Positions 23,796 through 36,791 of a DNA stretch of 64,000 bases are shown here, one piece after another. The translations under genes were made by a program, and so were the position numbers. Source of the stretch: Mytilus californianus. Lineage: Eukaryota > Mollusca > Bivalvia > Mytilida > Mytilidae. Under the pieces are notes generated by a model. The model did no database searches, was not told the origin of the DNA, and saw only the letters and a list, made by a program, of their open reading frames with translations. The stretch covers positions 23,813,732 to 23,877,731 of the forward strand of contig NW_026262668.1 of assembly GCF_021869535.1 (NCBI RefSeq), read 5' to 3'. Position 1 is the first letter of the stretch, and each line of letters begins with the position of its first letter.

Positions 23796-26270
23796 CATTT
23801 GGTCCCCCTTTAAAATGATAGGATGGCAGTAAAAGGACAATAAAATGAGATTAAACTAGGAGATAAATACTACAGCTATCTGAACATTAACCAGGATGAT
23901 GCAGACATTTTATTTATGTTGAATTACCTTTTAATTATACAAAATAATGTATTACGGCGTGGAAATTGCATTAGATTTAACTTCATTTTGGAGTTGTAAT
24001 AAATTTAAGAAATACCGTTTTGCTTGAATTACTTGCAATTTATTTTATTCTTGTATTATCAATTGAGATGTGTATATTTTATTTCCCATAAAACCACATT
24101 TTATTGAGTTTAGAAGGCCCCGTGGTGTATGCAGACAGTGTGTAAATGTTATCTCAATTTTTATTTCTTTCTTTTTTTACATATTTTCTGTAAATTTATG
24201 GTTATAGTCGTATTATACTGAATTGAATATGCACAAGTATTATTTTTCAAAACATTGGAAATACTTGTTCAAAATAAAGAAATACTTGTGATAACTACTA
24301 TAAACCTTGAGTAATAAACAAGTGTATCAGTCATATTTTTAAACCACAGATCATAATCATAGTATAAAAATGGAAACAGCATGATTTAATCACTATAATT
24401 CCTTTATATTTTTTAAATGTAAACAAATGAAATCAACACATGTTTTTGTCATGTCATTTCTTTCCATTAAAACCCTATCAGATACGATTTTGTCATCGAG
24501 AATTATTCCAACCTTTTTTCCATTAAAGTTCATTTTTCAAACTAACATTCTTTTATTTTCCTTGACATGTTTACAAACACAAATCAATTTCAAGCCATTT
24601 AACAAATAAACACGTGAAATGCAGCGTAAAATTTGAAAGGTTACAACATATGCATTAATATGGCGACATACTCTTAGCCGACAGATTGTAATATTATCGA
24701 GAAAATGGAAAAAAAATATGCGCGTTGATGTTGTTTTATCGAACGTCTAATTATTCTTGACTTTTTCACAATTAAAGTATCGAAATCAATCAATACTTTC
24801 TCTGGAGTTGCGTACAGAAACCTTCAATGTCTGCACGAAACAGCTTGGAGTGAATATATATAATTATAGTTTCAGTTTCTGTTTAGTTTTAAAATATTCA
24901 AGATGTGCTCTCATTGACACTAGTGTTTGTATTTTTATCATGCTTATGTGAATGTTCTTGCATTAATTAGATTTTGTAACTATAAAGAGAAAACCCATTG
25001 TAAGGAAAATATCATTACCGCAGCGGATTTAGTATTTCACTGTAGAAATATAAGTCTACAATTTGTTTTGAGGACGAACATTGGTGTCTCGGAAAAAATA
25101 GTTACAAAAAGTCAACCAAAACAATATTATGAAAGTATGTTCAGATATTTACTCATTTAGAGAATAATGGTTGTCGCCCTTCTATGTAGTTTTCCATACA
25201 GTGATACTTTATAGGAGATATTGTTTTCTGTTATTTTGGTAAAATCGTCTGCTCGAAAGAAAAAAAATCGGCCAAAAGCTGTGGAAAATATTTCATTATG
25301 TTTTTATCTACCAGAAACCAACCTATTTCAATGCACACACATCGTGCCTACTCTTGTTTTTGAGCGTTTGTGGTATTTTAAGTGCTACATATAAAAGTCA
25401 ATACACTAGCATTTAATTTGCCTATTTGTGTATTAATAAAACCAAATTGCCCAAGAATTGACAGACCATAGAAATAAAAATGCAACAAAAATTTAATTCT
25501 TTTAAAAATAGCAGATAGAAAATGACACTTAACGACAGAATTCTTGTGCCATATTCTTCAGGATTAAATGCAGTGCTAGTTCGATAAAAGCCATAAAAAT
25601 GCCAACTTACAAAAATAATCAGATATAAATTTCACTTGATATTAAATTAAACAAGATTTTATTTGAATAAAACTGTTAACGGGTAAAGAAGTAGTCTTAA
25701 GGGAAAATAAGGCAAATAAAAACTTGACAAGGTTTTTCTGTTTTTTGAAAGAAAACATCAGACAAATGTAAATCTTTTATAATTAGATAGATCACAACAG
25801 TTATAAATCAACAAATATTTCGATGTTATCAAATTATTGAAACATTTTCAACAATATATGTAAATTTTATTGTTTCATAATTGAGTTTATTGGCAAAAAA
25901 TTGACTTTCATACTGAAAACAATGTAAATTCGGACAATTCTTTCCAAACGATAATTAAATACCGTGATCTGTTAAAACGAATAAACTCCATTTGCATCTG
26001 TAAATTTATTCGTATTTATATGTTATTGTAAATATATATATATATAATTTTATAACTTACTTATTTTTATAATAGAAAAAAGAAAATGAATATTCATACA
26101 TTTTTTTTTCAAATACACAAAATACACATATCTATAAAATGCATATAATGTAGAAAAAATGTGTTTAAAAAAGACGAAAATTTAATTTTATCCGTTATGT
26201 AAATTTTTAATATATGTATGATATGTGCAAGGTTTGAATATTTTAAATTAACTTATTGAAAAACAATTGT

Positions 26271-26470
26271 ACAAATGTAATAAGGAAATTACACTTGTTC
26301 CCGTTTTTTTCTCTCTCTTATATAAGAACAAAAAGTCAACTATATGTCATCTCGGGCGAATTAAATAAATTTACAAATGTAACAAGGAAATTACACTGGT
26401 TCCTGTTTAAAAACATCCTCATATAAGAGCAAAAAGTCAACTTTATATAATATCTCCAGCAAATAAAAAA
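26271..26470. repeat. About 102-bp tandem duplication in the intron
   Basis: ACAAATGTAATAAGGAAATT at 26271 recurs as ACAAATGTAACAAGGAAATT at 26373. Both are followed by 'acact.gttcc', 'atataaga.caaaaagtcaa' and further shared text. Confidence 0.85.
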
Positions 26471-28364
26471 CAAGAACGCACAAGAATTTCATTTAATTGT
26501 AAGTTTCCTCTCACCATACACAACACATCCATTAATTTTCATGTTAATTCCTTCTCGGAATAAAATATTGTTTACCTCCGAGAACACACCTGCGAAATGT
26601 ATTAATATTATACTATAATTATAACTATTTCATGCAAATGAAACGCAAAATCACTCAAGTATGAAATATATGTTCTTACATTTCTTTATTTTGATTTATG
26701 CCTTCAACACTGGGTTGAATAACAGCATACACTAAAGCCAGTAATTTAATGAAAATTAAACCCCCATTTTTGTCAGTAATATACATTACAAACCTATTTG
26801 AATCGGATGAATGCCTGGACACTGAGGAGGCTTGCATGACAATCTACTGGAATTGTTGACTAAAAAGTTATTTGCACTCAATACCGTGCTGGGAAGAACA
26901 ACAAATACTTGTTTGGTCGATTTAAAATAACCTGTAAACATCAGCATATATACATACTAAACACAAGGGCGGTTTATAAAAAAATGTGTACGAAGAGGTG
27001 GGACCAACTTCCCCAAAACTTTGAAGAGGTTTAAGGCTTCATTTAGTTGGGTTTCTGAGCTGATCGAAAGTTCCAAGTGGACTACAAGACGCCAAGATGG
27101 TTATACTAAAGAGAGAGGGCGAGCGTTAGATGTTCAATGACCATAACAATGGCAAAAAGACCTTAAAATCAAACCATATTAAAATTTGTACACCACTGAC
27201 GTGAATCGCATTAAATATCTAATAAATAAAAACGATACATTTTGTGCATATTTTGCTATATAATGCATAAACCAAGGACGGACATGGACATACGAACAAC
27301 GAAAACGCTAGACCATACACCAACAATCGGGCCCAACACCTCAACAGAAAACACTTATTGAGCACCACTTGCCCCACTGAATATTTGGACAATTACTGTG
27401 AGGAAAATAACAAACAGTTTGCGTTATTTTCTTTTATTTAGTGATTATTTCTTACTGTTTTATTTGGGATTTTCTTCTTGCTATATATCTCATCTCTTTG
27501 AACAATCATTGATAGGATTCGTTGGCGAATAAGTTTTAGTTTAATGCGCAATAAACTTTGTCCAAGAAAAAAGAATTAGTTATAATAAAATGGGAAATTG
27601 ATAAATTGTTTCGGCATTTCTTACTGTTTCATTAAATAAAAATTAAATATGTAATTTGATTTTAAGAAATAAAAAGTTGTATGAAACGTTTAACAAACGT
27701 TTTTCGAAAACAAGACTTTTTTTAATATGTCAATAGTTAAATTTTTTTTTTTTAAATTTAAAAAAAAATGATTCAGGATGAAGTACGGAATATCCGGTTA
27801 GATATAAATATCGGATGTAAAATGGAAAGAAATACCCACATAAATATCTTTATCAATAGAAACTAACACAACCGAAGTAAATAAACAGCAATAATCTATT
27901 GTAACATTCGATTGAAGTTGATACGTAATTTTATCGTAGTAAGTCGACACATCCATTCAATTTTTTGTTTGGAATTAAAAGATCATAAACCTTTGAAGAA
28001 ATTCATTGAGAATTCATTCCGATAATGTATGACAAGCCAATGGTCTTTCCTTGTTCACAGTATCAAAAAGTAAACTTCTGGGCTCTTTGATATTTTCCAA
28101 TTAGACTTAAATCGAAATATTTATTTCAGAGATAAAAAGTTGAAATGAATGTTTTAATTCAAAACGATAGAGACGTGTCCGTTTAATGGGTAGCAAAGCC
28201 TGATGAATGCTCTTATGCATCATTTACCACAATCGATACTTTAGTACTTAGAACAATGGTGATCTAAGGTACAATCTACATCCGTATGGTTATTTCGGTT
28301 TTACATTATGAACAGGAAGAAATGACTATATATATCGAAAGAAAAGAGGTGTCGTAGAGTATAT

Positions 28365-28490
28365 ATGACAGGTCTTTTCCATTCGTTTGATGTGTTTGAG
28401 CTTTTGATTTTGCCATTTGTTAAAGGACTTTCCATTTTAAATTTCCTTGGAGTTCGGTATTTTTTTTATTTTACTTTTTTATATATAGTA
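28365..28490 (+). repeat. Mussel dispersed repeat, family C 3' fragment (intronic)
   Basis: 'ttttccattcgtttgatgtg', 'ttgattttgccatttg', 'ggactttccattttaaattt' and 'ccttggagttcggtattttt' match the 3' half of the family-C copies at 9930-10125 and 62573-62765. Confidence 0.7.
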
Positions 28491-28560
28491 AATAGCCACA
28501 TGAATGACGGCACCTTTCGCTGCTAAGAATGTTGCAAGTAAAACAACTATTAAAACTACA

Positions 28561-28675
28561 ATGAAATCGCTAACGGAAGGTCACAATGAAAACTGCAATG
28601 AAATCGCTAACGGAAGGTCACAATGAAAACTGCAATGAAATCGCTAACGGAAGGTCACAATGAAAACTGCAATGC
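28561..28675. repeat. 37-bp tandem repeat, three copies (intronic)
   Basis: The unit ATGAAATCGCTAACGGAAGG plus 'tcacaatgaaaactgca' is repeated three times identically, at 28561, 28598 and 28635. It is a very young minisatellite. Confidence 0.95.
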
Positions 28676-31600
28676 TGATGACCACTACCGTAAGGTTTGG
28701 TTAAAAAAACTAGAGCCCCAACTTATATAGATCCAAAACTAATTAATATATAATGGTCAGTGAAATAATCAGTAAAACATTTAAAGAAATTAAAAAAAAA
28801 ATGTCACTTCAAGTTAAGACGAACATAAAGTAACAAACCTAAACAAACAAGCAAATCTCGTCGGACGGATTTTAACGAGTCCACCATAGAGACGGCCGAA
28901 GAGAAAACCAACGGCAAAGATTGTAACATTATAGACAGGATAAGAAAATATGCCACACTTAGGAAAGATCTGTCACAGGGGAGAGGGGAATGACGATGGT
29001 AAAAAATCATCAACATATAAAAAAATCAAAATTTGAATATGAACTAGGTACATGTATTCAAACATGAGAGTTTAAAAAAAAGCCTTGTACACTTCAATAA
29101 TTGATTTTTATTTTATTTAATCATGGTAATTTTATTATATCTGTACATTTTTAGCAATGGTTAAGTAAAGGGCATGACAAAACCTAAACTGCTCTCAAAT
29201 AGAAATTCCTTTTTTTTTTTCAATTTTGGGGAAACAAAAGTCTAAACCTCAACCATTTTCATAAGTAAACGTCTACATTAACTAGATACTTCGTACTTAC
29301 ATGATAGAACAAAGCGCATTATTACTTTACAAGTTGGACTTTATCTTCTGCAGAGTTCTTTGTTATAGATACTATATTTTTTTGTGGTATAAGTTAATAA
29401 ATAATTATATTCGAAAGACCCACCAATGTTGGTCTTTAGATCAACTAATTAGTTGAGACAATTGTTTCAGATTTTTTTTCATGAAGTATTACATAATTCT
29501 TTTACTCCATCTGTCTTCTAAAAACGTCATAATTTGTTATATTGATATTTTTCTACTTTATAAAACTTGCAAAACAAACTAAAAGTAAATATGATACACT
29601 TTATATACTTCTTAGGAGATCTTTTTTAAAAAGATAAATAAGTTTTACAGAAATATTTATCAAAGTTTGCAAACAAATCATCCCAGTTATATCCTTATTA
29701 AAATACCGAACAACGAACGGATTTCGTGTGTTGCTACAAAGGTTAAACGATCATATAGGCAGTTTGTATACATATTTAGCTGAAGTTATCAAATAAATAT
29801 TGTAGTCAATAAATATGTAGTATAACTCATCAAGAGTTATTTTCCACACATATAATATCGTGAAATGTATTGCCACGAATGTTGAATTTTGAAACCCGAC
29901 CTTCCCCTTAAGTGACTCAAAACATAGACCACATAAACATAAACCCAGAAACCAACAACAGTCTACTAGGGCGACTAATTGGTATAAATCAAGGAAACAC
30001 TGTCCGCCATCTTAAATCATGTCTGCCGACAACCTCCAACATTCTGTTCAAACATGGCGACCAACCACAAGGTACACAGAAGAAGCTCATGGTTATGACA
30101 ATGTGTCAGATTTGATTGATGACTTTAACATTGATGTTCCATTTTGTCCTATTTTGTAATATCTTGTTTATCGACTGCGAAAATGGGTCCTGTACGTTGT
30201 AAAATCATTGTAACAACAAACAATAACATCTAGGTGCTGGTGTATTCAGTTAAAAAGTCGTCAACTAATAACTTCTCAATAATACAGTAAATACTCCAAA
30301 AAAAGACTATTCTAAAACACAGAGACGAAAACGGAAACGCGACAGTGTTTTTAGTTATACGCTCATTGTAATATGTATTCACTGTAATATTTGGACCATG
30401 AAAATAAATCACGATGGTAATTGATGTTTCCCGGTTAACCAAAGACAATTCCATATCTTCTATTACCGCCAATATCCTTTTTCTAAAAACCTAACCCTCT
30501 TTATCTCTATAATCAAAATTTTTGGTTCAAGGTTAGACATCAAAGTTACATGTTTTATGTAAATTTATCAATCATAAGTCATAATAAAATAGGTGAAAAT
30601 ATTATACAACTGTAACTGAATCAAATTGTTCCACCTTTTTTCGTTGAAGACCCTCGTTTAACACATGTGTAATAGTGTATTTGTAGGGCGACTATAAACT
30701 ATATATACATATTCTTTTGACTTATTTAAATAGTAAACTCTTCCTCTATGGAAAAAGACTTATGGTAGCAAACAATTTGTTTAATATCACCTAAACAAAA
30801 TTGCACAGGACTAAAAATGATCTTATGCATCCTCATACTATCAGATATACTGCAGTGTATTTGCACCAAACAAACACACATGATATGCACCAGTAAACAT
30901 GTGGTTTGGCACACTGTTGAAGGCCGTACGGTGACATAGTTGCTTATTTCCACGCCAAGCGGACTCTGGTTGATAGTTGACTTACTGGCAATAATTCCAC
31001 ATCGCCTTATTTTATATATGTAACATACACTGTATGTTTGCTTAACTTTTATAGCCTGAGATCTGGAAATTGACATTTTCGATAAAACCATCGCCTTGAA
31101 CATTTATTTAATAGTAGACACTGTACGTTTAGGCTTAGAAATACGAATTCAAACATTTGACTTGAATTGTTTAAGTATATTGGAAAAGGATTCTAACAGA
31201 ACATTCCGAATTTAAGATAAAATATTAAATAACTTGTTATATATCAACGTCCTACGACCGTGTTGTATTTACATATGAAACAATGGTGATGAATATTTTG
31301 TGATCATATTATATAACCCTTCTTTTAAAAAAAAAGAATTGTGAAATGACCAAACCCGTATGATACCATGCAATAGTATTACTTTAATATTAAATTCATG
31401 CAGTTTTCGGTAGAAATAACTGATTAAATGAAAACATATTTACACAAACAACGTATAATGTATTGACAATGTGCGCAGCACCGATCACAGGTTGCCAAGG
31501 AATTGTCAGTACTTTCTTACAAAACAATGCCACCAAAACCCACGTATATGATAGGAATTAAATGTTATGTTTGCATTTATTTTATAAACGCCATCGCACT

Positions 31601-34550
31601 TGGTAGTCTTTGATTCATTTTCTGGGTAAAGACAAAAAGACTCGATGCTGAAATGAGATTTCCGCAATTTATAAAAACTACCCGTTAATTTCTGAAATTG
31701 TGATATGAACATAATAATTCTAGCATTTTGCAACAAGTAATTATCCCATTGACGTTATCGATTTGTGAATGGAAGTTGTCATAGATGAATTACGACTTCA
31801 TTTACTCAAAGCCTCTACAACACAGTGGTAATTATCTAAGTTTTGTAGAGTAATATCTTGTCCGTTTGATTTGTAAGGCTATATGGCACTTGATATTTTA
31901 TCTGGTGCTTAGGCATACCATTGCGTGCTTCGGCTACTTACCATTTGGTCTTACGGGGGTATTAGTATAGAGGGTTTGAAAAACACCAGACACGACAAAT
32001 TGCTCCGTAAGGAGTCGAAATTAGACTGGAAGCCTTATTTGAAGTTACGGCATATTGGACTAGACATTCAACACGTATATATATTTGAATCTGTTGCCTA
32101 TATAGACAACAGAGCAATAACAAAACATCCTTTTTAAAATTTTATGTTTATTTGAAAGAAAATAATTATAAAAAAGAAACCAAGAGATTATTGAAATTAC
32201 TCAAAGGGAAAACAATATGTAGGTTAAGTATAATAAAAGTGAAGCTACTTAAATTCGTTTTGAACATTTAAAAAACATAAAAAGGAAATGAAGCAATGAA
32301 TAGATTTAAAAATATCGATATACGAAGTCTGTAAAAATGATAGCATGCAATGATAATTTACATTGAATGGTAGACATTGGTTTATTTTGTCCAGCAAAAC
32401 AATACGATATGGATTTTACTGTTGACTGATCGATGTCAAGTGGCAAATATTTCATACTCATCTAAGACGAAAACAAAGCACCAATATCTCGATTGTCACA
32501 ATTTGAGTTGCGGGTTGAACCGCAAAGGAGATGTATAAAGTTTAACTGCCATTGAAAAACCAGATTACATTTGACTGGACAAGATTATTAGTGTCCCCTA
32601 CGGACCCGAAGAGTAGTTGCAGGATTTTTTTTTTTGTACAGAGTAAATCATTTGTATTTCCAAAACACTATCTGAATTCATACCCAAATTGGGTCGAGAG
32701 TGACTAAGCCAAACTGACTCAAATTTGTAGGGACCTTACTACTGTACGGTTTAGGGAGCCAAGCTACTTTCAGGGGGCGGGTAATCATAAAAACCTTCGT
32801 TCAAGTTGTCTCCGATTTCGAGAGGTACTATTACATAGATGTTACGGCATTCCATCTAGATTTCATCCAAGCTCAAGCTATTCTGTAATTTTTTGCCAAT
32901 AGAATCTACCGTTTTCATAGCTTTTATACAGGCGAAAAAAATTTGAAAACAAAGATTTCAAATTAGTGGCAGCACATTTAGTACTTGCTCACAAGATGAA
33001 ACGGTCAAAACATATGTCAAGATTTATAAAACTTTGTTATGGGAAGTTCGTTTCAAATACTTAACACCCGTATTTAGTCTATAGATGCCATTCTTACGTT
33101 GATTAATTCATTGAATATTATATACGGATTGAAAATGATAACCATTGAACACTCTAAGAATGGAAGGAGGTGTGCAACTCTACGAAACAAAAAAATAAAA
33201 CAAGAGACGTCAAGATCTGTTCTTTCACAATGTAGACTTGTGTCTGTACACTAAAAATGGTTGATTCGAATTATGGTTAGAGAACCATGTTTTAAAAAGT
33301 TCTAAAACCTGAATGGAAATTCTACTCGGATGAAATTGACGTTCATCCTTTTTTAAGACATTCGAATTATTTGATATAATCTCGCATGAAAACACACAGG
33401 GGAATGCTTATAAAAGGTTTCGTCTGTAATTATTAACAGTCCGGTCCTTTTCTATTTTCCAGGATGTATTTTTTTAATGTGTTCCAAAAATCCTATGTTT
33501 ATGTCTATTTCAATTTTGTTATGGGCCTTCTTGGTATAATCTCTCCTCGTGTGGTCTGTTTCTAAGGTTAATAGTTCCATTTTTGCGACCTGAATCGTGG
33601 GTTGTTTTTTGTCAGACATTGAGCAGTTGATTGATGATTCGTCTGTTTAGATTAATAGATATATGCCTTTAAGGAACTAGTTTTAAAAGGTGTAATATTC
33701 TTTGGAATTAATGCATAACATAGTAGACTTTCTTTGATAATATTTTTATAGTCCCGACCAAAGAAAAAAATTCATGGATGTAGGGTTATTTCTATTCCTT
33801 TCAAACCTTCGACATTTAAAACTTTTGATATTGTGTTGATGTAGATGAATTAAGTTCCTAATATTCTAAGCAATTGAAGTACACATATCAAATGAACAGA
33901 TGTATGTAGTATTAAGACAACAATTAACTCAGATAATATAACAGACATTTGTTTTCTTAAACATTGGGTAATTTAAAATCAATTTATGCTCCACATTAGA
34001 AATTCCGACAAGTAAATCCTGTAAATTTAAAATTTAGAATACGATTACCTACATGGCCTACTAAAAGTTGTAAATGTCAACTAAGAACATCTTTACCAGG
34101 GTGATTGGATCGTTTAAACTTATGCAGAGTTGATTCGTTAAAATAATGTAGTTGTCAAAATTGTAAGAAATGTCCATAAACCAAGACAGTATAGAAAGGA
34201 ATAACTCATCATATGCATTTGAATAATTTTGATAAGATCGGATTACTTATATCATATTGAGTATGATGAGTTTGAATGTAAACAGCAATAACAATGTATA
34301 CATACTGGTTAAACCGGTAATGGAAGATGGTTAGTCCTCTTTGTTTAACAAAAGCATATTGGATACATAAAGCGAAAAATCAGAGCTTTTAAAGATTTAA
34401 TCTATTTCATTCTGCAGTCAAAAATCAGTCTAAGATACCAGACGAGTTGGTCCAAAAAATGAAATAAAGTGTGTAGGATAAACACCTGTCCAAATTTGTT
34501 TGCTTTGTCTTTTTTCTCCTTGTTGCATATTACATTGCTAAATACAATAA
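28676..34550. other. Central intron stretch
   Basis: No exon recognised. It holds a family-A fragment at 30911-31016 and a pair of adjacent hairpin/palindrome structures at 29412-29456. Otherwise AT-rich with no clear element. Confidence 0.5.
30911..31016 (-). repeat. Mussel dispersed repeat, family A fragment (intronic)
   Basis: 'acactgttgaaggccgtacg', 'gtgacatagttg', 'ctctggttgatagttgac' and 'ggcaataattccacatc' reproduce the family-A end seen at 45500-45600 and 59903-60168. Confidence 0.75.
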
Positions 34551-34552
34551 TA

Positions 34553-34815
34553 CATGAGAGTCTGGATGGGGTTATAGAAAAGAGAATAATGGACAAAACC
34601 TACAGAATAATGGACCACAATATAAAGAATAGAGAAAAAGGACAAAAAAAAGAAATAAAGAAGTAATGAGAAAAACGGTCAAAAAAATAAACCATACAGT
34701 ATAATGGGGGCTAACATATACAGAATAGGGAAAAATGGGCAAAAAATATACAAAAAAATAGGTTAAAAAATTACAGAACACATAATTGAAGGACCTCCCA
34801 TCCACATCCTCATAA
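34553..34815. mobile_element. Possible MITE with short terminal inverted repeats (intronic)
   Basis: The left end ATGAGAGTCTGGATGGGG matches the complement of the right end (ATGAGGATGTGGATGGGA). The interior is purine-rich, repetitive and non-coding ('aataatggacaaaa', 'gaaaaa.gg.caaaaaa'). Target-site duplications are not clear. Confidence 0.5.
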
Positions 34816-36314
34816 TACATGTTTACATAACTGTTATTGTCCTTGAGAATCGAAATCAAACAAATTGATCACATCTCAATACCATCACTACTTCATGCGT
34901 TAAAATGTGAGGAAACAATACGAATTAAAGAATAGAGTATCTTAAATATTGATAACGTCAAATGTTTAATTGATGGTGTACCGTGTTCACCTGAATAGTT
35001 TCGTGTCACGAGCCTTAGATGGATCGGGGAAGGTAATCAATAGAAAGATGATAGAACAATAACCGATTATGTGTCATCTATGCAAGCGATGTTGCATCAA
35101 AAATTTGTTAATTACAATTTCTGGCCTTGCTGATATTATCAATTACATGAAACATAAAATATCAATAAAATTGTATCAATAATTAAGATGGGAAAATTAG
35201 GCAGTGGATAAAACCGATGCTGGTGCATTAGCTAATAATGCGCTGAATTGTGTAGTCGAGCGATTTATATCAAGATATTTAAACAAAGAGTTGTATAAAG
35301 TGTTATTATTCTAAATATGATGCATTTCCATCCTTTATTTTTTTTGTAAAATATTTTAATGATGGAATAATTATGATAGAACTTCAAATTTCTTTCTCGT
35401 AGATTAGGTTGATGGTTCTTTTGAATGTTGTGTGTGTGCAGGTTTGTGTGTATTACATAATTTATTGGGTTGCAGTATTAGACATTTAGTAGTAATTTAA
35501 ATTAGCAGATACATGTATTACTATACTAACATATTAAGGAAAGGCAGAATAAGTTCAGTTTGTAGAATTTTAAATTTTTAGATCACGGGAAAGACATCTC
35601 TTTGTATTGGGTATTGGTTATCTTTTCTTCCGCTGGCAAATATTTCATTCATAACAAATTAAACAACACATACAAAAAAAACTTATGTAAATAGTATCAA
35701 CCGGGATTGAGGGCGATAACAGAGAGAATATGTTTTTTTTTTGACACAACTTTCATCTTTCGCCGGTACAGAGTGTGTGCTTTCAAAACGAGGCACAATA
35801 TTTATTTCTGGCCACTGAACGTGGCTGCGTATTTACACATCCCACAAAGTCAAAAGAACGCCTTCCATTATATTATTTGAGCGTGGATCTTTCTGCCTCA
35901 CAGGAGAAGTCCGGGCAATCATATGGCAATATCCCAGTCATTATTTTTTTCATTTTATAAAGATTGTGCAGGTATAAGGAAATCTCTATATAAGCAGATC
36001 AAATTGCGATAACTGTTTTTATATATATATAATGATAAGAGGCAACAAATCATCATACTATTCAATATTGAGTTGAAAGCAGTCTTTGTACCTTTGTGCA
36101 CATCAATCAGTCATTTGATCTTTAAAAAGAAAACTCCCATACAATCTAAATTTCTGTATGTTGATGTAACACGCGTTTTTGTTTATATATATTTTATTTG
36201 CATTAATACAGACCGGTTTAATACAGTTATAGATTATGAACATTAACTCTTGGCATTTAAAACATTAGGATATGTTCATCGTTTTCATAAATCATATGCA
36301 TGCTAGAGCTACTG

Positions 36315-36452
36315 TTGCTAAGTCTTTATAGCTCGTGTTTTGTGTACTGTTGTTTGTCTTTTCGTCGTTTTTCGTTTTTTTTTTAGATGGCGTTGTTTGC
36401 TTGTTTTCGATTTATGAATTTGAATATCACTTCGGTATCATTCGCCTCTTTT
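36315..36452 (-). repeat. Family-B repeat fragment next to the exon 2 acceptor
   Basis: Plus-strand text 'gtgttttgtgtactgttgtt', 'tgtcttttcgtcgttttt', 'gatggcgttg', 'atttatgaatttgaatatca' and 'tcggtatcattcgcctcttt' is the family-B end also seen at 1-160 and, in opposite orientation, at 60437-60550. It stops about 50 bp before the splice acceptor at 36501. Confidence 0.8.
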
Positions 36453-36501
36453 TTGAAATCTTAATTTAAAAAAAACCTAAAGCACTGTTTAATCTTTGCA
36501 G

Positions 36502-36791
36502 GTCCAAACTCAGCACACAGACGACGAGGGCGACAAACTTATAGTAGATACCAAACGTTAGAATTAGAAAAAGAATTTCAATTCAACCATTACCTCACCA
36601 GAAAACGTCGGATAGAAGTTGCACATCATCTATGTTTAACTGAAAGACAAATAAAAATTTGGTTCCAAAACCGTAGAATGAAATTAAAGAAAGAGAGACA
36701 GGTTATAAAAGATCTTAATGACACGTCAGTAGTTAAAATGGATGATAAAGACGATGAAAAAAGTGAGGCCGGAAGTGACGATTCACCATGA
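36502..36791 (+). CDS. Lox4: Central-class Hox protein, coding exon 2 (homeodomain and Ubd-A-like tail)
   Basis: Second coding exon, preceded by the acceptor TTTAATCTTTGCAG. Spliced to exon 1 it continues GPNSAH and then a complete 60-residue homeodomain (protein residues 182-241, nt 36519-36698) starting [20 protein letters not shown]. Recognition helix residues include the invariant WF, Gln50 and Asn51 ([10 protein letters not shown]). This is an Antp-class homeodomain. The end of the homeodomain and the residues after it, [14 protein letters not shown], resemble the Ubd-A peptide of Ubx, abd-A, Lox2 and Lox4 (KxxQAIKELNE in Ubx). [17 protein letters not shown] and the KKERQ ending favour Lox4 over Lox2 from memory. 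The tail is short and acidic ([17 protein letters not shown]) and ends at TGA 36789-36791. No frameshift or internal stop is seen, so the gene looks intact. Confidence 0.95.

Larger units (their letters stand above)
23101..36501 (+). other. Intron of the Hox gene (13,401 bp, phase 1)
   Basis: Bounded by GTAAGT at 23101 and TTTGCAG ending at 36501. It splits codon Gly176 (g|gt) between the hexapeptide and the homeodomain, the usual intron position in Hox genes. The first 4.5 kb is AT-rich with only local duplications (136-bp and 102-bp periods). Further in are a 37-bp triplication, a MITE-like element and three dispersed mussel repeat copies. I find no coding exon inside it, although an extra small exon cannot be excluded without RNA data. 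Confidence 0.92.

Noticed and set aside
29912-30115. 67-codon open frame within the Hox intron
   Set aside because: No domain, no splice-site support, composition typical of chance frames.
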